DNA of 64,000 nucleotides from Trachelipus rathkii (GCA_015478945.1 JABUQX010060196.1:1-64000); one strand, 5' to 3'; shown: positions 1-12,020, counted from the stretch's first letter. Program-made: numbers and translations. The notes: generated by a model from the letters alone, not told the origin.

Positions 1-988
1 CAGTACCCCAGATATCCGTACCCCACTTCATATCAGGTGCATCTCTTTCACCCACCCTTTACCCGCCTTGAGCATCGACAGTGGCACTTCATGCTAACAC
101 CTCATACCGATCTAGACGTCATCGTTCTCTTGCATTCTACACTACTTGTACTCACTCCGGCATACAACGGTAACCGCCTCCCCCGTAGTCAACGACCTCC
201 CTACTACGTCCCCGTCCCTTCGGGCTTTTAACAACTACTGTACACAACCTAGCAACCAGGTATCCCAATTCGCAATGTGTAAACACACTGTTTCCTTTCA
301 ACTACTTCCCCACTACGGGGCGTCGTTTTTTGCGCACACTCCCTTGTTAGTATCTCTCGTGGCTCTGCTCTCGACACGGGAATTCTTAGGACTTCTGAAG
401 AAACGAAGGCCTCGATACGGTCCACCTCCTCTGCTAACGAGTCCACTCCTCTGGGCCGTCCCTGGACTTTTCTCTTCACAAGACATTCTATTTTAGTTAC
501 AAATTGCTATACCTTCATCCGGCGATATGTCTCTTGTCCCCGCCTCCCACATGGAGATCAATTGGATACGCTACACGGATACGCCAACCGCTTCTCCCAC
601 CTAGTCTGAACCCCTCGTTAATCTCACGATTCAACACTTAAGCCTAATATTAGAACACCAGACAAGCTCTTACGACTCAGGAATCCCTGCCCCCATTTCA
701 GTCCACCGTATGTGGGGCACCGCCCCTCAGACGAAGACCTCACATTCCTCAGATGTGCCTGCCTCATGCGCTGTTCATCGTCGACTTCTACTCAGGAACA
801 CTTTCGTACCTCTGGTACCGGCAAGTGCATATTCGAAACTATGCAACTTTACTCTTCACTTATGGATGTAATTGATAATGATTGCGTGACTCCACACTTC
901 GTTGTAATATTATGCTCTTCTGTTCATACCCTTCATAAAGATTGGAAATGGAAAATTTCTTTTACGCGTCCCCGACACCGGTATTGAT
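1..988 (-). mobile_element. Tc1/mariner-like transposon, partial inverted copy
   Basis: This is the minus-strand copy of the element at 28,519-29,822, cut by the window edge. Its terminal inverted repeat lies at about 950-988, with the GTGTC and GTAAAAG blocks recognisable in reverse. The block at about 390-490 encodes, on the minus strand, the same conserved helix-turn-helix segment (GRP, then RASFLHSPKKS) read at 28,880-28,985. Many indels break every frame, so it is non-functional as written. It is worse preserved than its partner, with inserted words of 10-20 bases, for example around 795-815. Confidence 0.8.
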
Positions 989-1385
989 ATTATATTAACT
1001 AAGGTATTCTACGCCGCTTGGAGCCGTATTCTTCGGCAGCGCAAAAGCACTCTGGCTATACTGGCCTCACTCAGAGACTAATTCTTTACATTTTGGTCTC
1101 GATAAGCTTAAATATCCTTTTAATATTCGTAGGCGGTGCCACTTATTATAATAAAAGAAAATTAACAATAATTATTACTATTCCCTACTATGTGAAGAAC
1201 ATCCCTCCATCCTGGTTAACCGTTATACCCGATTATCGTAATCAACCTGTTCCCCGCTAACCCACATTCTTCTCACCGATAAACGCTTTTAATGATTACC
1301 GTCGTTAAACCAGCACCTTTTTTGTTAACGATTCAAAATTAACGACGTTAACTTTTCAATTAACGGTGGCCGTCACCCTTCGTGT
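988..1385 (-). mobile_element. GTTAACG-rich non-autonomous element, partial (copy C)
   Basis: This is the reverse-oriented copy of 28,195-28,518. The clustered GTTAAC/TTAACG words at 1,285-1,375 match in reverse the ends at 28,205-28,340 and 31,610-31,740. The segment at 1,015-1,050, with a CCGAAGAATAC-type core in reverse, matches 28,455-28,490. It lies in palindrome 1's left arm, so it is a duplicate of copy A and not an independent insertion. Confidence 0.75.
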
Positions 1386-2340
1386 ATAATATCATATACC
1401 TATACATCATCTATACGCTATATACTCACACCCTATCTACTATATATATACTATATATACTCATATTATCCACACTTATATCATCTCCCTATTACTCTAC
1501 TACTATCCCATTTCAGCCCCACGATACAGGTAAACCAAAAAAATAAAAAAAAAAAAAAAAAAAATCTCATTTTCCTTCCTCCTCATTAAATTTTATGTTA
1601 TCATAGATCTATCCTGTGCAAATTCCTTTTTTTGATCGCAGCGTCCCTTCCGTCGTCGCGCGCGTTTAGAGTACTTGTCCATCATTATCTCTATTACATG
1701 TATACTTACTATTTACTACAGTACTATAATATCTCCCTACCTATCATCTATACTATCTACACTTATACATATATACTCTACCCTCATACTAGTATATATC
1801 TACTTCCCCTCATCCCTACTATTATATATACTATCTCATACCCTATATTACTCAATATTATATATATATTTATTATATTTACTTACTCACCCTATACCTC
1901 CTACTCATACGGCACCCTATACTATTACTATTACCATCACTGACCACTACTATTATACCTATCCTACTCACCCTAGTACCTATTTATCTATAATTACTTA
2001 CTCCCTATACTAATATATTATATACCATATCACCCCTATTCTAACTCCTCTCTTCTTCGCTATCATCCTTATTCACATCCACAGCTTTTGTAACCTCTAC
2101 ATTGGCTTTCTCACTAGATTTCACTGTACTTATATCCTCCTTATTACTACTATCAATATACATATACCTCATATTATAAGTATTCACACTGACATTCCCC
2201 CTTCTACCCTATATTAGAACTCTTCTCTATTATACTCTACTCCACTATATATATAATATATACTATACTATACTATCTCTCTATATCACTCTATATATAC
2301 TCACCTACTATATACAGTATCCCTTATACGGCACCTCCCT
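1385..2340. repeat. Degenerate (TA)n tracts with an embedded poly-A and transposon-end block
   Basis: TA/CTA-type low-complexity DNA occupies 1,385-1,500 and 1,680-2,340. Between them, 1,540-1,680 holds an A20-type tract followed by the inverted counterpart of the terminal sequence at 27,961-28,095. No gene is seen. Open frames here encode only Tyr/Ile/Thr/Leu strings and are not genes. Confidence 0.7.
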
Positions 2341-2870
2341 CCTCTTAAAAGGTAGCGTCTACAAAAAAACATTGTCATAATTCGACAATCGCAGAAATCT
2401 GCTCATCGTCAGCCAGCTAGTAGATGACTCACGTGTTATGCCTAAAACACTATCACAGCCAGTGTCTATTAACACTCTTCTTTATACACTGTTAATCTTT
2501 CCACCAACGTTACATCCTTCTTATTTTTTATTTTCTCTATATAATCCTTTCTTTTAAGGGAGTCCGTAGCCGTAACGACGGGACACACGCACGCGGGGGT
2601 ACGAAGTCCACCCACGTCCGACTCGCCCTCCCCCGCTGAGCGCCGAGAGACCCTGACGTGCTTTCCAAATCCTTTCAGCTACTCAAATCTTGGGACTCAT
2701 TCCCCTTTAGCTAATAAAAAAAATAAACACAACCCCTTCTCCAAAAATTGGCAACTTTAGTCGGCACTTTTGCACTTGACATAATCAGCAAAAATAAATC
2801 GGATTACACCCTTCGGGTTCGTTCGATTATACTATCCGCGCTTAACTACCCTCTATTAAAAGGAGGAAGA
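2340..2870. other. Mixed-composition repeat with GC-rich core (left copy)
   Basis: This is the inverted counterpart of 27,120-27,535. A GC-rich core at 2,560-2,670 contains a CAGCGGGGG-type block in reverse and stands out from the AT-rich surroundings. No protein or RNA family was recognised. The CGAAG-TCC words that flank the core are conserved in both arms. Confidence 0.5.
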
Positions 2871-3110
2871 TATCCTATCATACTTATCCTCCCTTACCCC
2901 CTACCTACTAATATATATAATATTCTACCCTATATTATACCTATATATATAATATATATATTATATATATATATAGTATATACCTACTCTATATCTATAA
3001 CTATCATCCAATATACCTACTCCACTAGCTCACTACTATTACCTACCCCTATTATATACCTTATATACATATACTATATATATTGACTCATACCTATTTT
3101 TATTATACAT
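2870..3110. repeat. Degenerate (TA)n tract
   Basis: TA-dominated low-complexity sequence, partner of the tract at 26,960-27,115. No coding content. Confidence 0.8.
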
Positions 3111-4780
3111 CTCATCGAATCGTCGACCTACTCCATTTTCTACTTTCACACAATTCCGTACTTACCGACTTTTGAACTGAGAAAGGTACGCTAATTTTCA
3201 TGCAAACAAGTCCTTTCTAACAATCGTTTTACTTACACACACACCAATACACAAGAAACAATGTATTTTTACCACTTTTTATTACGCATTCATTAACACT
3301 TATTCAAAACCATAACGACACCAATTTCACCCAATTTTATACTTTATTCTTGCAATTACGCGTTACCTGCAGTTTGGCACTCGACTATTTTGGATCTCGC
3401 GATCCCCGCTTAACCTCCTCATTATCACTAGCTCCCATCCTCACTACCTTGATTGATACTCCACCCAAAATAATATTTTGCCCGCAGCCTTCATATTATG
3501 CACACTTTTTTCTTCACTATGCATTCTCGTCTGCTGCTCTAAATTTACAAAATCATATTCGCGTCTTTTTCCTCGCCGTGACAGCGGCTTCATATTATAG
3601 TATTGATCATTACTTCACTTCACCACATAATTTTATATATACCAAATATCTTGTATCTGGGCGTGACTCACCTATTATTCATCATGCCTCCGCAACAATC
3701 TCTTTTTTGGCAATTTCATCACAACAGATGGCAAAATTTCATTGTTGACTTCATAATATGCATTGTGCATGACACTACTTCATTTATGTATTTTGTTGCC
3801 CTATCCAAAAATCATATTGGCTTTTGTTTATAAGGTCCAGTTTGCCTGATCATTCCCATCACTTCTAAAAAAAAATCAAGAAACAAGACATCCACTGTCA
3901 AAAGACGAACAGCACCTATACGCCTTAACTGCAACCCCTTCCCTCAACCACCACAAGCGCAAATTCCATACAACAATCTTTTATGTCATTAATTAAAAAA
4001 TGAGATAAAAGGAACATATCACACACGTTTGGGGTCTCTTGCGTGAGTACACACGACTGATCTTACTACCCAACCACCTATGATATATTCCCACCAAATT
4101 ATAAATCGCCCTAACTAATTTCATTACTGATCAAGACAAATCCTAATTCTCACTTCCACCCCTTCATAAACAAGCACTCGTCTAGCCGATTTCTTTCAAT
4201 CTATGAATGGTTCAAACACAAAAAAAATTCTTATTATCTCTTTGAGTATTCCTCTTATAAATGGATTAAATCTTCATGATTCTTTTTGATATTTTCTCTA
4301 TCCATCAGTATGCACAACATATCTTCAGGCATCACCACTATATTGTGCGTAGATCTTCCTGCTCTGAATTTAAGAATATGTTGCTTGTCCTCACAACTGT
4401 TTCTGTGCCGCTGCTTCCATCTCTCCCGCCCGCGCCCTCGCGGAAAAAAAGGCAAACAGGATACATGCTAGGCCCCAAAGCCACATGTTAATTCTCTTCG
4501 GATTTCAGTCCAGCACAACTTCATAAGATAACCTACGTTATCAGGAATCAGGGTTAGATAGCAAGTAAAACAAACTTTAAATTTTTTGATCCTGTGTTAT
4601 TCTATATTTCACCAGAAATACAAGTACCCTTCCCGACCAGTTTCTCTCTGTAGTTTTCGACACATCCTTACTCACGAATCTTAGGATTTCTACACACACC
4701 GAATTCGACCACTTTCCAAGCAATTACTCCGATCCTCATTACCTACTGCAATTACGCCCCCCGACATTTGCCTTTAATGA
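3110..4780. other. AT-rich repeat DNA, no gene recognised
   Basis: This is the inverted counterpart of about 25,640-26,900. It contains repeated words around 3,480-3,560 and 3,790-3,850, matching the internally repeated motif at 26,385 and 26,600 (a CCAATATGATTT-type word). Several short open frames exist, none with recognisable domains. Confidence 0.5.
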
Positions 4781-4789
4781 CACACGGCC

Positions 4790-4890
4790 TCAATAACCTC
4801 ATCTCTCTATCCACATTCAAGTCATTCCACATCACCTCATCATCCATCAATCATCACTCTATCAGTCATCATCCATCTCATCATCATCAT
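4790..4890. repeat. Imperfect (CAT)n microsatellite
   Basis: CATC-type triplets dominate. This is the reverse-complement partner of the pure (ATG)n array at 25,549-25,618. The partner is near perfect while this copy is heavily interrupted, which is informative about relative sequence quality. Confidence 0.75.
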
Positions 4891-4899
4891 ATGAATACT

Positions 4900-5860
4900 C
4901 ATTATTAAGTAATTCAAGAAACTCAACGCAAATTTAACGACCTTTAAACATTCTTTCACCACTATATGCTCAACGAATTTTGAACTTCTGGCACTAAAAC
5001 ACAAATTATTTTATAAATTCAACCACAGCAATCATCAACTGTCTGCCCCGTTCGTTGGTAAACCTCCCCTCAACCTACTAACTACTCAGCTTCAGTCCTG
5101 ACCAATTCCGACAACGTCTCAACACATCCACTAACCTCCTTACTCCCATCCATTCTGAGACCTACTATGCGCCACATCCACGTTCCATTTTACAAAGTAA
5201 AAATCAATAAACCTAAATTTTCCATTAAAATACGGAATATTCTTTAACTAGGTGTTAATCTACAGTACAACTGAACAAGAACGGACTCGACCCCAATACT
5301 ACATACAATATTACTTAAACCTCTTGAACTTACATTATTGTTCCCTAGTAATACACCAGAATCGCCGTGTCTTAACTGACAAACCTCATTCATCTGGCTC
5401 TTTACTCTTACAGAACTATTTCAAACTATTCTCATCATAAATATCACCCTCTTCCACACTCTCTCTACACACACTATCTCCACTCCCCCCAAATCATGGA
5501 CGCAGCAAGAATATTTCGAATAAATTTATCCACACCATTCACCCGCCACTACCGTGACTCTAACTAGTACAGTCATGACACAATTAGTATTTTCTTATGT
5601 AATGCAACTATAACATTGTCTAACTGACTATCTTCATTATTTGGCTCTCATCATCCAATGATTATAAAATATTTAAACAAATAAGAAAAAATCGGAAATT
5701 TTATCTCCAATCAAAACTGGTTACTCAAAATATTGAACTTCGGCAAGAAATTCGATAACTACGCAACAATTACCAATGACTCTAATTGTTATGTTACTAT
5801 ATTTGGTGTCTAACTGGGCAAGTCTCAATATTTTGGACCTCGTCAGCCATCTGAATATTC
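4900..5860 (-). repeat. Tandem repeat array, ~190-bp unit (left copy)
   Basis: This is the inverted counterpart of 24,640-25,550. The clearest matching units are at 5,560-5,700 and 5,700-5,860, which carry in reverse the AATTTCTTGCCG-type core and the CAGTTAGACA-type core. The outer units (4,900-5,500) are hard to align. Confidence 0.6.
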
Positions 5861-6250
5861 ATCTAAATACTAAACCAAATATAACAATATCATCCTCAAA
5901 AATTTCCCCTGTAAGTCTTCAAGCCACCTATTAAATTCCCAAGAACCAATCTTGGGCACCCCTGGCCCAAGAATTCCGACAATAACACACATTCTAGCTA
6001 CATGGTTCTCTATGAAAACACGCCGCGATCGGGCACGGAAAAACATCCACACTTGCTATAGCCCATCCAACTGAATTTTCTCTCACTTGACCTATCTTTG
6101 CACCTCCCACAACAAATCATTTGTGCTTTTTTTTTGATTTTTTGCTTTTCTTATATTTGAATGGGGGTCAGTGAGTTGTTCTTCACGACGATTTCGAGAC
6201 ATACTACAGGAGTGTTGAAAGAGGTTGAAGCTGTTGTCACGTTACACACC
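5860..6250. other. No gene recognised
   Basis: AT-rich sequence between the tandem array and the short direct-repeat element. It pairs loosely with 24,450-24,790. The T-rich segment at 6,125-6,160 corresponds in reverse to the A-rich run at 24,530-24,600. Confidence 0.4.
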
Positions 6251-6905
6251 GTGAGCGGTTTCTCTTCCCCGGAGGCTGCACTTAGGCAGTCATTACAGTG
6301 GGGCTACGCAGCCCTCCTCGCCCCCACGTACCCCTGACGCCACAGAAATCCCCCCCCCCTCAGTGACATCATCCGCTCGTGCCAAAACTTCGCCTCCCTG
6401 CTTCCGGACTGGAAGGACGGCGGTTGTAAGATAAGCCAGCCTAGCTGTCGGGTAGAGAGCCAGGTGTGCTACCATGAAAGGTCACTTGAGAGTGCCTCGA
6501 CAACTTGCTGATAGCTCGTTACCTGCTGCACGTTCGCGTACGCCACCTGCCATGTGGAAGCATCCCCGAACTACACCCCCACCGGCGGCCACAGTGGATG
6601 ACACGAACTAGAGTCAGCGCCAGAGAGACGAAGACTTGCTCCTTGACTGGTTGCATTGCTGATGGCGTTCTTTGCTGTGCCACTCCATTGGCACCATGTC
6701 ACTCCTGCAAGCGGCTCACCATTTGGAAGGGTAAAGTGAGTTTGTCACTGAGAATCAACCTTCCAATCTTAGAGTGGATATTTGATCTGTTGAACACCCG
6801 AGTCTCAGAATGCGCTTGTCCACCCAGATTAAAGTGCGCGTTTCTCTCCCCGGAGGCTGCTTAGGAGATCATTCAGTGGGGCTAAGCCAGCCTCTCTGCC
6901 TAGAC
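6250..6905. repeat. Short element flanked by ~70-bp direct repeats (left copy)
   Basis: A block containing CCGGAGGCTGC and CAGTGGGGCTA occurs at 6,265-6,320 and again in the same orientation at 6,848-6,895, flanking about 530 bp. The inverted copy at 23,925-24,450 shows the same design. The body contains mixed-composition DNA without a recognised domain. Short terminal direct repeats without an internal gene would fit a TRIM-like or SINE-pair arrangement, but the family is unknown to me. Confidence 0.55.
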
Positions 6906-7590
6906 CCACGCCACGTCCAACAATTATCACCTCCATTTCTATTTAATGTTTTGGATATTTAAGTCGATTTAACCACTTCATCAAAATAAAACAATTAGAT
7001 ACTGTTATAATACTCATAGCCAAGGCTACACCTCTGTTCACAATTCTCTTCTAATCAACTATATAAAATTGTCAACAAAAGATTATGTTTCCGTTTCAAA
7101 TATGTTTCTTTTATTTCTGATTTATATATTATCAATCCTATTATCACATATCAACACTCTTAGTGTTGCTCAGTTTCATTTTGTGCTCATAGGACTCCTT
7201 CACCGGATAAGCCTCATCTTTAAGATTTTGGGATCTCCCAGGATATCACGGGCCTTAGGGTCTATAAACATACTTAATCGACACTAAATAAAAAGTTTGG
7301 TTTAATAATGTACTTCTGTGTGACATCACCGAATCTCAAAAATCCAACAACATTCAAAAAAATCCAAAAAATCAAAAATTAATTTTTTTCTCAAAAAATC
7401 CAAAAAATCCTCAACCCTGCTAGGAAATACAACTGACAAGCCTTAATAATTTAGTGATTCACATAGGCAGGAAAATGAGAGGGAAAAGACCTAAAGTCGT
7501 AGTGAATGAGGTCCTGCGAGATAATGGAAGAGTTGTACTATAATCAAAAATAACAAGAATTTACCGGATCTCGAAATCTGTCAGTTTAAC
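6905..7590. other. No gene recognised; A-rich repeat at 7,330-7,420
   Basis: AT-rich sequence. At 7,330-7,420 short CCAAAAAATC-type words repeat; the partner is the T-rich stretch at 23,500-23,600. This A-rich run lies just upstream of the LINE ORF1 fragment on the plus strand. Confidence 0.45.
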
Positions 7591-8175
7591 GGCTGTGATC
7601 TGCAGTATCCAAAGTTGACTGTCTTCTAGATGGGGAGGAATTAGAGAGGGCCAATGGGGATATTGAGTTTTCTAAAGGAAAGGCTGGGGCATTGCTAATT
7701 GGAGACTCTGTGATATGGTACCTAGATAGGACTTTTCAAAATACGGATTGAAGAAAACGATTGAGGGTATGTTATCCAGGTGCCTGTGTAAGTGATATCA
7801 TTGATTGTATAGATAGAGAGATTGAGTTTAAAAATATGAAATGTGATTGTGCATGTGAGTAGAAATGATACAAAGACCATAGGAGGTCATGAAGAAATTA
7901 ATAGCATATTATAGGAGATTGATTCAGATACGATGAAAGCTAGTGGATGGAAGATACACCTTAACTATCTGGGTTACCTAGGTTATGCTAGGTCAGACTC
8001 GGAGGGAAGTATGGCTTTAGATGTAAATGAATAAGGTTAGGAAGTTACGTTTTTCAGAAAATATTAGGTTTTTGGATTTGTGGAGAAAATTTCTGGACAA
8101 ATATCATTTTGCAGTAGATCGGAGTTACATTCAGTCGTCCAGTGTGTGAGCTTTTCAGTACTAGTTGGGAAAACT
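7590..8175 (+). pseudogene. CR1-like LINE ORF1, esterase (SGNH/GDSL-like) domain, decayed
   Basis: Frame-stitching of the plus strand gives an SGNH-hydrolase-like series. At 7,702-7,737 a GDS block reads GDSVIWYLDRTF, with the serine of GDS being the expected nucleophile position. About 30 residues on comes a YPGACVSDIIDCIDREIE-like block, and at about 8,066-8,098 NIRFLDLWRKF. A GDS block I, a PG-x-V segment and a late RFLDLW segment are known from the esterase ORF1 of some CR1/L2-type LINEs. That family assignment is from memory of the fold, not from a search. Frameshifts and stops interrupt it, so it is non-functional. An independent-looking reading of the same domain exists in reverse at 22,790-23,400. 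Confidence 0.7.
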
Positions 8176-8429
8176 TCCTATTAAAATACTAATTGGTATT
8201 TTAAATAGTGTATATAATGCTAAGGTCTTTATATGAATAATTATTTCAATGATAACTGTGGGTGGTGGTGATGATAAATATAAACTAGCCGTTTGTTATA
8301 TATATATTATATAAGATATTATAGGTAATAAATTATGTTCCATGCATTTCATTAAATGTCTACTCACAAGTTAATCATTTGCCTTAGAAATAAACAAAAG
8401 GATTATCTCTGATTACTTTACCTCCATAA

Positions 8430-8792
8430 AGGAGAATCTACGACCAATTTGCATTACTCATTGTGGTCCCCCTCCTTCTTTATCCAGCCACATCTCTGTT
8501 TTGTGGACTTCCTGCCTTTTCTATTTCCCTACAATATTCATTCTTCCTCTATTTAAGTCCTGCGTCTGCGCCCACTCTTGTAGGGAAATTGGCGTTAGGC
8601 ATAGGGTACAGGGGGGTCTATGGGTCCCTACCTATTCCATTTTGTTTCCTTTCTGGCTGTTTCATTATGTATTTTTTTATTTACTTATTTATTTTTTGCC
8701 CCCTCCTTTTGAACAGGGCCCTGCCCGTTGAATTTGGTAATACAAAAAAAAAAAAAAGATAAAAAAAAAACAAAAAAAAAAAAAAAATTAAG
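8430..8792 (+). mobile_element. Jockey-like LINE 3' end with poly-A tail
   Basis: This short insertion sits between the esterase and endonuclease pieces of the CR1-like LINE. The plus strand encodes the C-terminal end typical of Jockey-type reverse transcriptases: a TSVLWNSLP-like block (here SVLWTSCLF) at about 8,490-8,520 and an FKSCVCAH block at about 8,552-8,580. The 3' UTR has a CCCCCTCCTTTT block and GGGCCCTGCCC near 8,700-8,730, then interrupted poly-A at 8,740-8,790. It is 5'-truncated, which is the usual outcome of LINE insertion. The partner on the minus strand is at 22,228-22,575. Confidence 0.7.
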
Positions 8793-8794
8793 TC

Positions 8795-9600
8795 TTGAGT
8801 TATACTGAAGAATGCTGTATGCGAGACTCCTTACTACGGAATATTAAATCAGATGATATTATTCTCTTTAATTATACCAGCGTAAGGGAAAGAAAGGTGT
8901 GGTGGTGTGTCGCTTTTAGGTTACAATCGGCAATATTATTCACGATCTGTGTTATATTGACATGGCATAAAAGTATATCTAATGATGTTTGAAATGTGTG
9001 GATATGTATCATTATGCACAATGCAATTCATACCGAATTAGGCAGGCATTGTTATAGACCTCTCTTGGAACAAGTAGTCTAAAGACATTAGACTGAGGGA
9101 GAACTGCATGGGCAATGAAATCGAGACAGGCATCACATGCCAACATCATAAAGGAAAAGTTACTAGTCTAATGGAACGATTCTTAAATTTCTCCTTGGAT
9201 TAAATAGATTCCCTTTCTGAGTCATAGACCATAGTAGTTCTGTATTATAATAATTGTATACTAGATCACAACCATTTTGCAAACCATAAAATATTCATTT
9301 TTTTCTTGTGTCAACAATTAAACTAACAACATGAACAAAAGCATAGTAGATGAGATTAGAGTTGAGGAGCTCAATTTAGGAAATTAGTGTCCTCATATAA
9401 TCTTAGATTACCAGAACCTGACTGCTGCTTCATCATGGGCCCACAAACTGCCAATTAATAAGGAGAAAGATCTTAGATTTCCTGAAGACCGGGGAAATTT
9501 TATCCTCAATTTTCGCAGTATTCTTAACTATATTGAATGCGGATACTCATCATGAAGCGTTTAAAAACCACACTCAAGTGTTTAATCATCGTGAGGGATA
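8795..9600 (+). pseudogene. LINE endonuclease fragment (CR1-like ORF2 N-terminal part)
   Basis: After the inserted LINE tail, the plus strand encodes a segment resembling the apurinic-type endonuclease of LINE ORF2. It reads MRDSLLRNIKSDD, then ILFNYTSVRER, then a glycine-rich or tryptophan-rich GGGVA-like stretch at about 8,895-8,920 (here WWCVAF in one frame). In intact elements this corresponds to the 'ETWL ... YRxDR ... GGGVALYV' region. Downstream text to about 9,570 has no motif I can name. The matching minus-strand piece is 21,650-22,225. Broken frames; non-functional. Confidence 0.5.
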
Positions 9601-9611
9601 CCAAATTTTAT

Positions 9612-11170
9612 AAAGGGGAGGATCCATCTTTGGCTCGTGCCTACGCCACTTCCCCTTGTTCTCGCTCGTCTCTCCTCTCGCCGCCGCGCCAATTTCTCAC
9701 CTGGTCCCACAGACCCCCTAAATGGACATAACAAATTCCGGAATTATCACAAGGCGATTTTGACCACTAATAACAAACCAAAACTGTAGCTTTTTTTGCC
9801 CCTCTAAAACGTTGTTTCCGGTGTTTTTCTGTGTCTGTAGTCCATCCTTCCCCTCAAAATTTTTTAAATTTTTCAAAACCCATGTTTCTTGACCACTTTC
9901 TTCGTAATCGTAACTTCAAGAATTTCTTCCAAATGAAACTGTCAAAACATTGAAATACTGCATCAGATGGGATCCATTACCGTTCTTACAATTTCCATTT
10001 GCTTTTTTTTTTCGATTTTTTTTAGTTTTTTGTGCTCAAGCGGTTGTCCAATTTCGCAACACAGTAATGTACTCGTGCTTCTACCATTCTACACTCCCTC
10101 TTCATATCTCGACCCGCACACTTTTGTTTTGGATTTTGAATATCGAACATAATTGCGGATATTTTCTTTCTCCTGTTCACGGGCACCGAGTGGGGCGAAG
10201 TGGATGAAATTTTTCAGGGCATTTTGCAGTCGGAGGAGAGACATATTTTTTACTTAGATAAGATAATTTCTTTGTATATTGCATTAGTTTTGGATTTGTT
10301 CTCGGATCAAATTATCATAAAAAACAAAAATTCTGGGAAAATTTTTTCAAACTTTAATTTTGAATGATACTTCTTCCATAAACAATTAAGTATGTAAAAT
10401 GTAAAGTAAGGTGTGTATCTCGGCCGCCTACTTATACAAGCCCTGAAAATTTGATGTTGATCGGTTACGTAGAACAAAATAATTTACTCAATCATTTCAC
10501 TTTTTTGAAAACGATTAATATTTTTTTGAAATAAAAGTGAAATATTGATATATATTTTTTTTTCTTCAAAACTTTATCCGCCTCTTCCCAATCAACTATC
10601 AAATTTTTTCACGGGCTTGTATAGTCCGGCGCGGAGATACAAATACCTTTTTTATTTAGAGATTTTTTTTTGTATACTCAATAAGAAAACTTTTTAAAAA
10701 TTTCCCAAAATTTTTTTTTTTTACAAAACAATTTGTTTCCAAGACAAATCCTAAAACTAATGTACTATTACAAAGAAATCTTATTTCTCCTTAAGTAAAA
10801 AATAAATTATTCCCTTCGTCGTCACCACCGATGTCTTTTACTAAACGAAAATTTTCATCCATCTACTTTCGCACCGTGAAAACAGGAAAAAATTTTTTTT
10901 ATTGCACATTTTCATTTCAAAATCCAAAAAAGTGTGTTTGGCAAATTGAACAACGCTGAGCACACCCAAAAAACTCACAGAATTGGGTTTATATTAAGGC
11001 AAATCTAACTATTGTAGGTAAATGGACCCATCTATGCAGTATTTTCAAGTTTGAATCATTTTTGGGGGGTAACATTGTGTAATCAACTTTTTAATCTTGA
11101 AATATAAAATCCATCGTGGTTTGGAAAAATAAAAAATTGGAAAAAATTTTGAAAGAATGACACAGACAGC
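9612..11170. mobile_element. Self-palindromic foldback element, copy 1 (3' end missing)
   Basis: The two halves are reverse complements about a centre near 10,520. Examples: 9,960-10,060 (GGATCCATTAC, GTGCTCA) pairs with 10,925-11,035, and 10,420-10,480 pairs with 10,590-10,640. The second copy at 20,240-21,590 is complete at both ends. This copy has the left end (the GGGGAGGATC block at 9,615) but stops about 180 bp before the expected right end, where CT-rich DNA begins at about 11,170. No coding content was seen. It marks the inner edge of palindrome 1's left arm. Confidence 0.8.
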
Positions 11171-11722
11171 CATATTTTCACCCATCCTCATTTCATCTCC
11201 TCGCACTCCACTATCCTTTCTCTCTATCCGACTGACGAGTACGTCTGTGCCGCTTCCCGCTTCCTCCTCTCTCTCTCCTCTCATCTCTTCATCTCGTAGC
11301 TCCTCCATCCTCTCTTCTCTCGACTTCTCTCTCATCCTTCGCTCTCTCTCATTCCCTCTCGAACGCTTCCCTCTAATCACTCACACCTCTTCACTCCGTC
11401 GTCTCTCTCTCATCCTCTCTCTCTCTTCTCTCGTCTCTCTCTCTCTTCCTCCTTCTCCCCTCCTCCTCATCTCTCTTCTCTCTCTCTCTCCTACCCTCTT
11501 CACATTCCCTCTCTCTCTCTCTCCTCTCTCTCCTCTCTCTCTCTTCCCGTCGATCCTCTTCTCCCTCATCATCTCCTTCTCTCCTCATCTCTTCTCTCAT
11601 CCTCTCTCTCTCTCCTCTCCTCTCTTCATCGCTCTCATCTCTCGATACCATCCATTCCTCTCTCATCTCTCTTCCGTCCATCCGCATCTCCCGTTCTCCC
11701 TCCTCTCTCCTCTCTCTCTCTT
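11170..11722. repeat. CT-rich imperfect microsatellite
   Basis: Over 500 bp of TCTC/CCTC/TCAT variants. Long open frames in both directions encode only Ser/Leu or Arg/Glu strings and are by-products of the repeat. It abuts the truncated end of the foldback element. Confidence 0.9.
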
Positions 11723-11842
11723 ATAATATAATATATATATATATTATATATCTATATATATATATAATATATATATATATATATAATATATATATATATA
11801 CGGTCTATATATATACGGTATATAATAATATATATATATATA

Positions 11843-11907
<65 letters not shown>

Positions 11908-11945
11908 ATATATATAATTATATAATATAGATATTATATCATATA

Positions 11946-11976
<31 letters not shown>

Positions 11977-12020
11977 CTAATATATATAATATATATATAA
12001 TATATATCATATATATAACA
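11722..12020. repeat. (TA)n tract
   Basis: Nearly pure TA dinucleotide repeat with occasional interruptions; no coding content. Confidence 0.95.

Larger units (their letters stand above)
1..11170 (+). repeat. Palindrome 1, left (outer) arm
   Basis: This arm is the reverse complement of about 20,200-29,270. Anchors read by eye, left to right: 100-160 with 29,100-29,160; 390-490 with 28,875-28,975 (mariner transposase); 1,015-1,050 with 28,455-28,490; 2,380-2,460 with 27,465-27,520; 3,300-3,360 with 26,770-26,830; 5,700-5,850 with 24,790-24,900; 6,300-6,470 with 24,245-24,400; 7,600-7,780 with 23,140-23,330; 8,460-8,620 with 22,390-22,540. Differences are mainly small indels. The coordinate sum of paired points falls from about 31,000 near 8.5 kb to about 29,270 at the edge, so this outer arm is longer than its partner. 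Confidence 0.9.

Noticed and set aside
11157..11726. Ser/Leu-rich and Arg/Glu-rich open frames
   Set aside because: They are translations of a CT-rich microsatellite.
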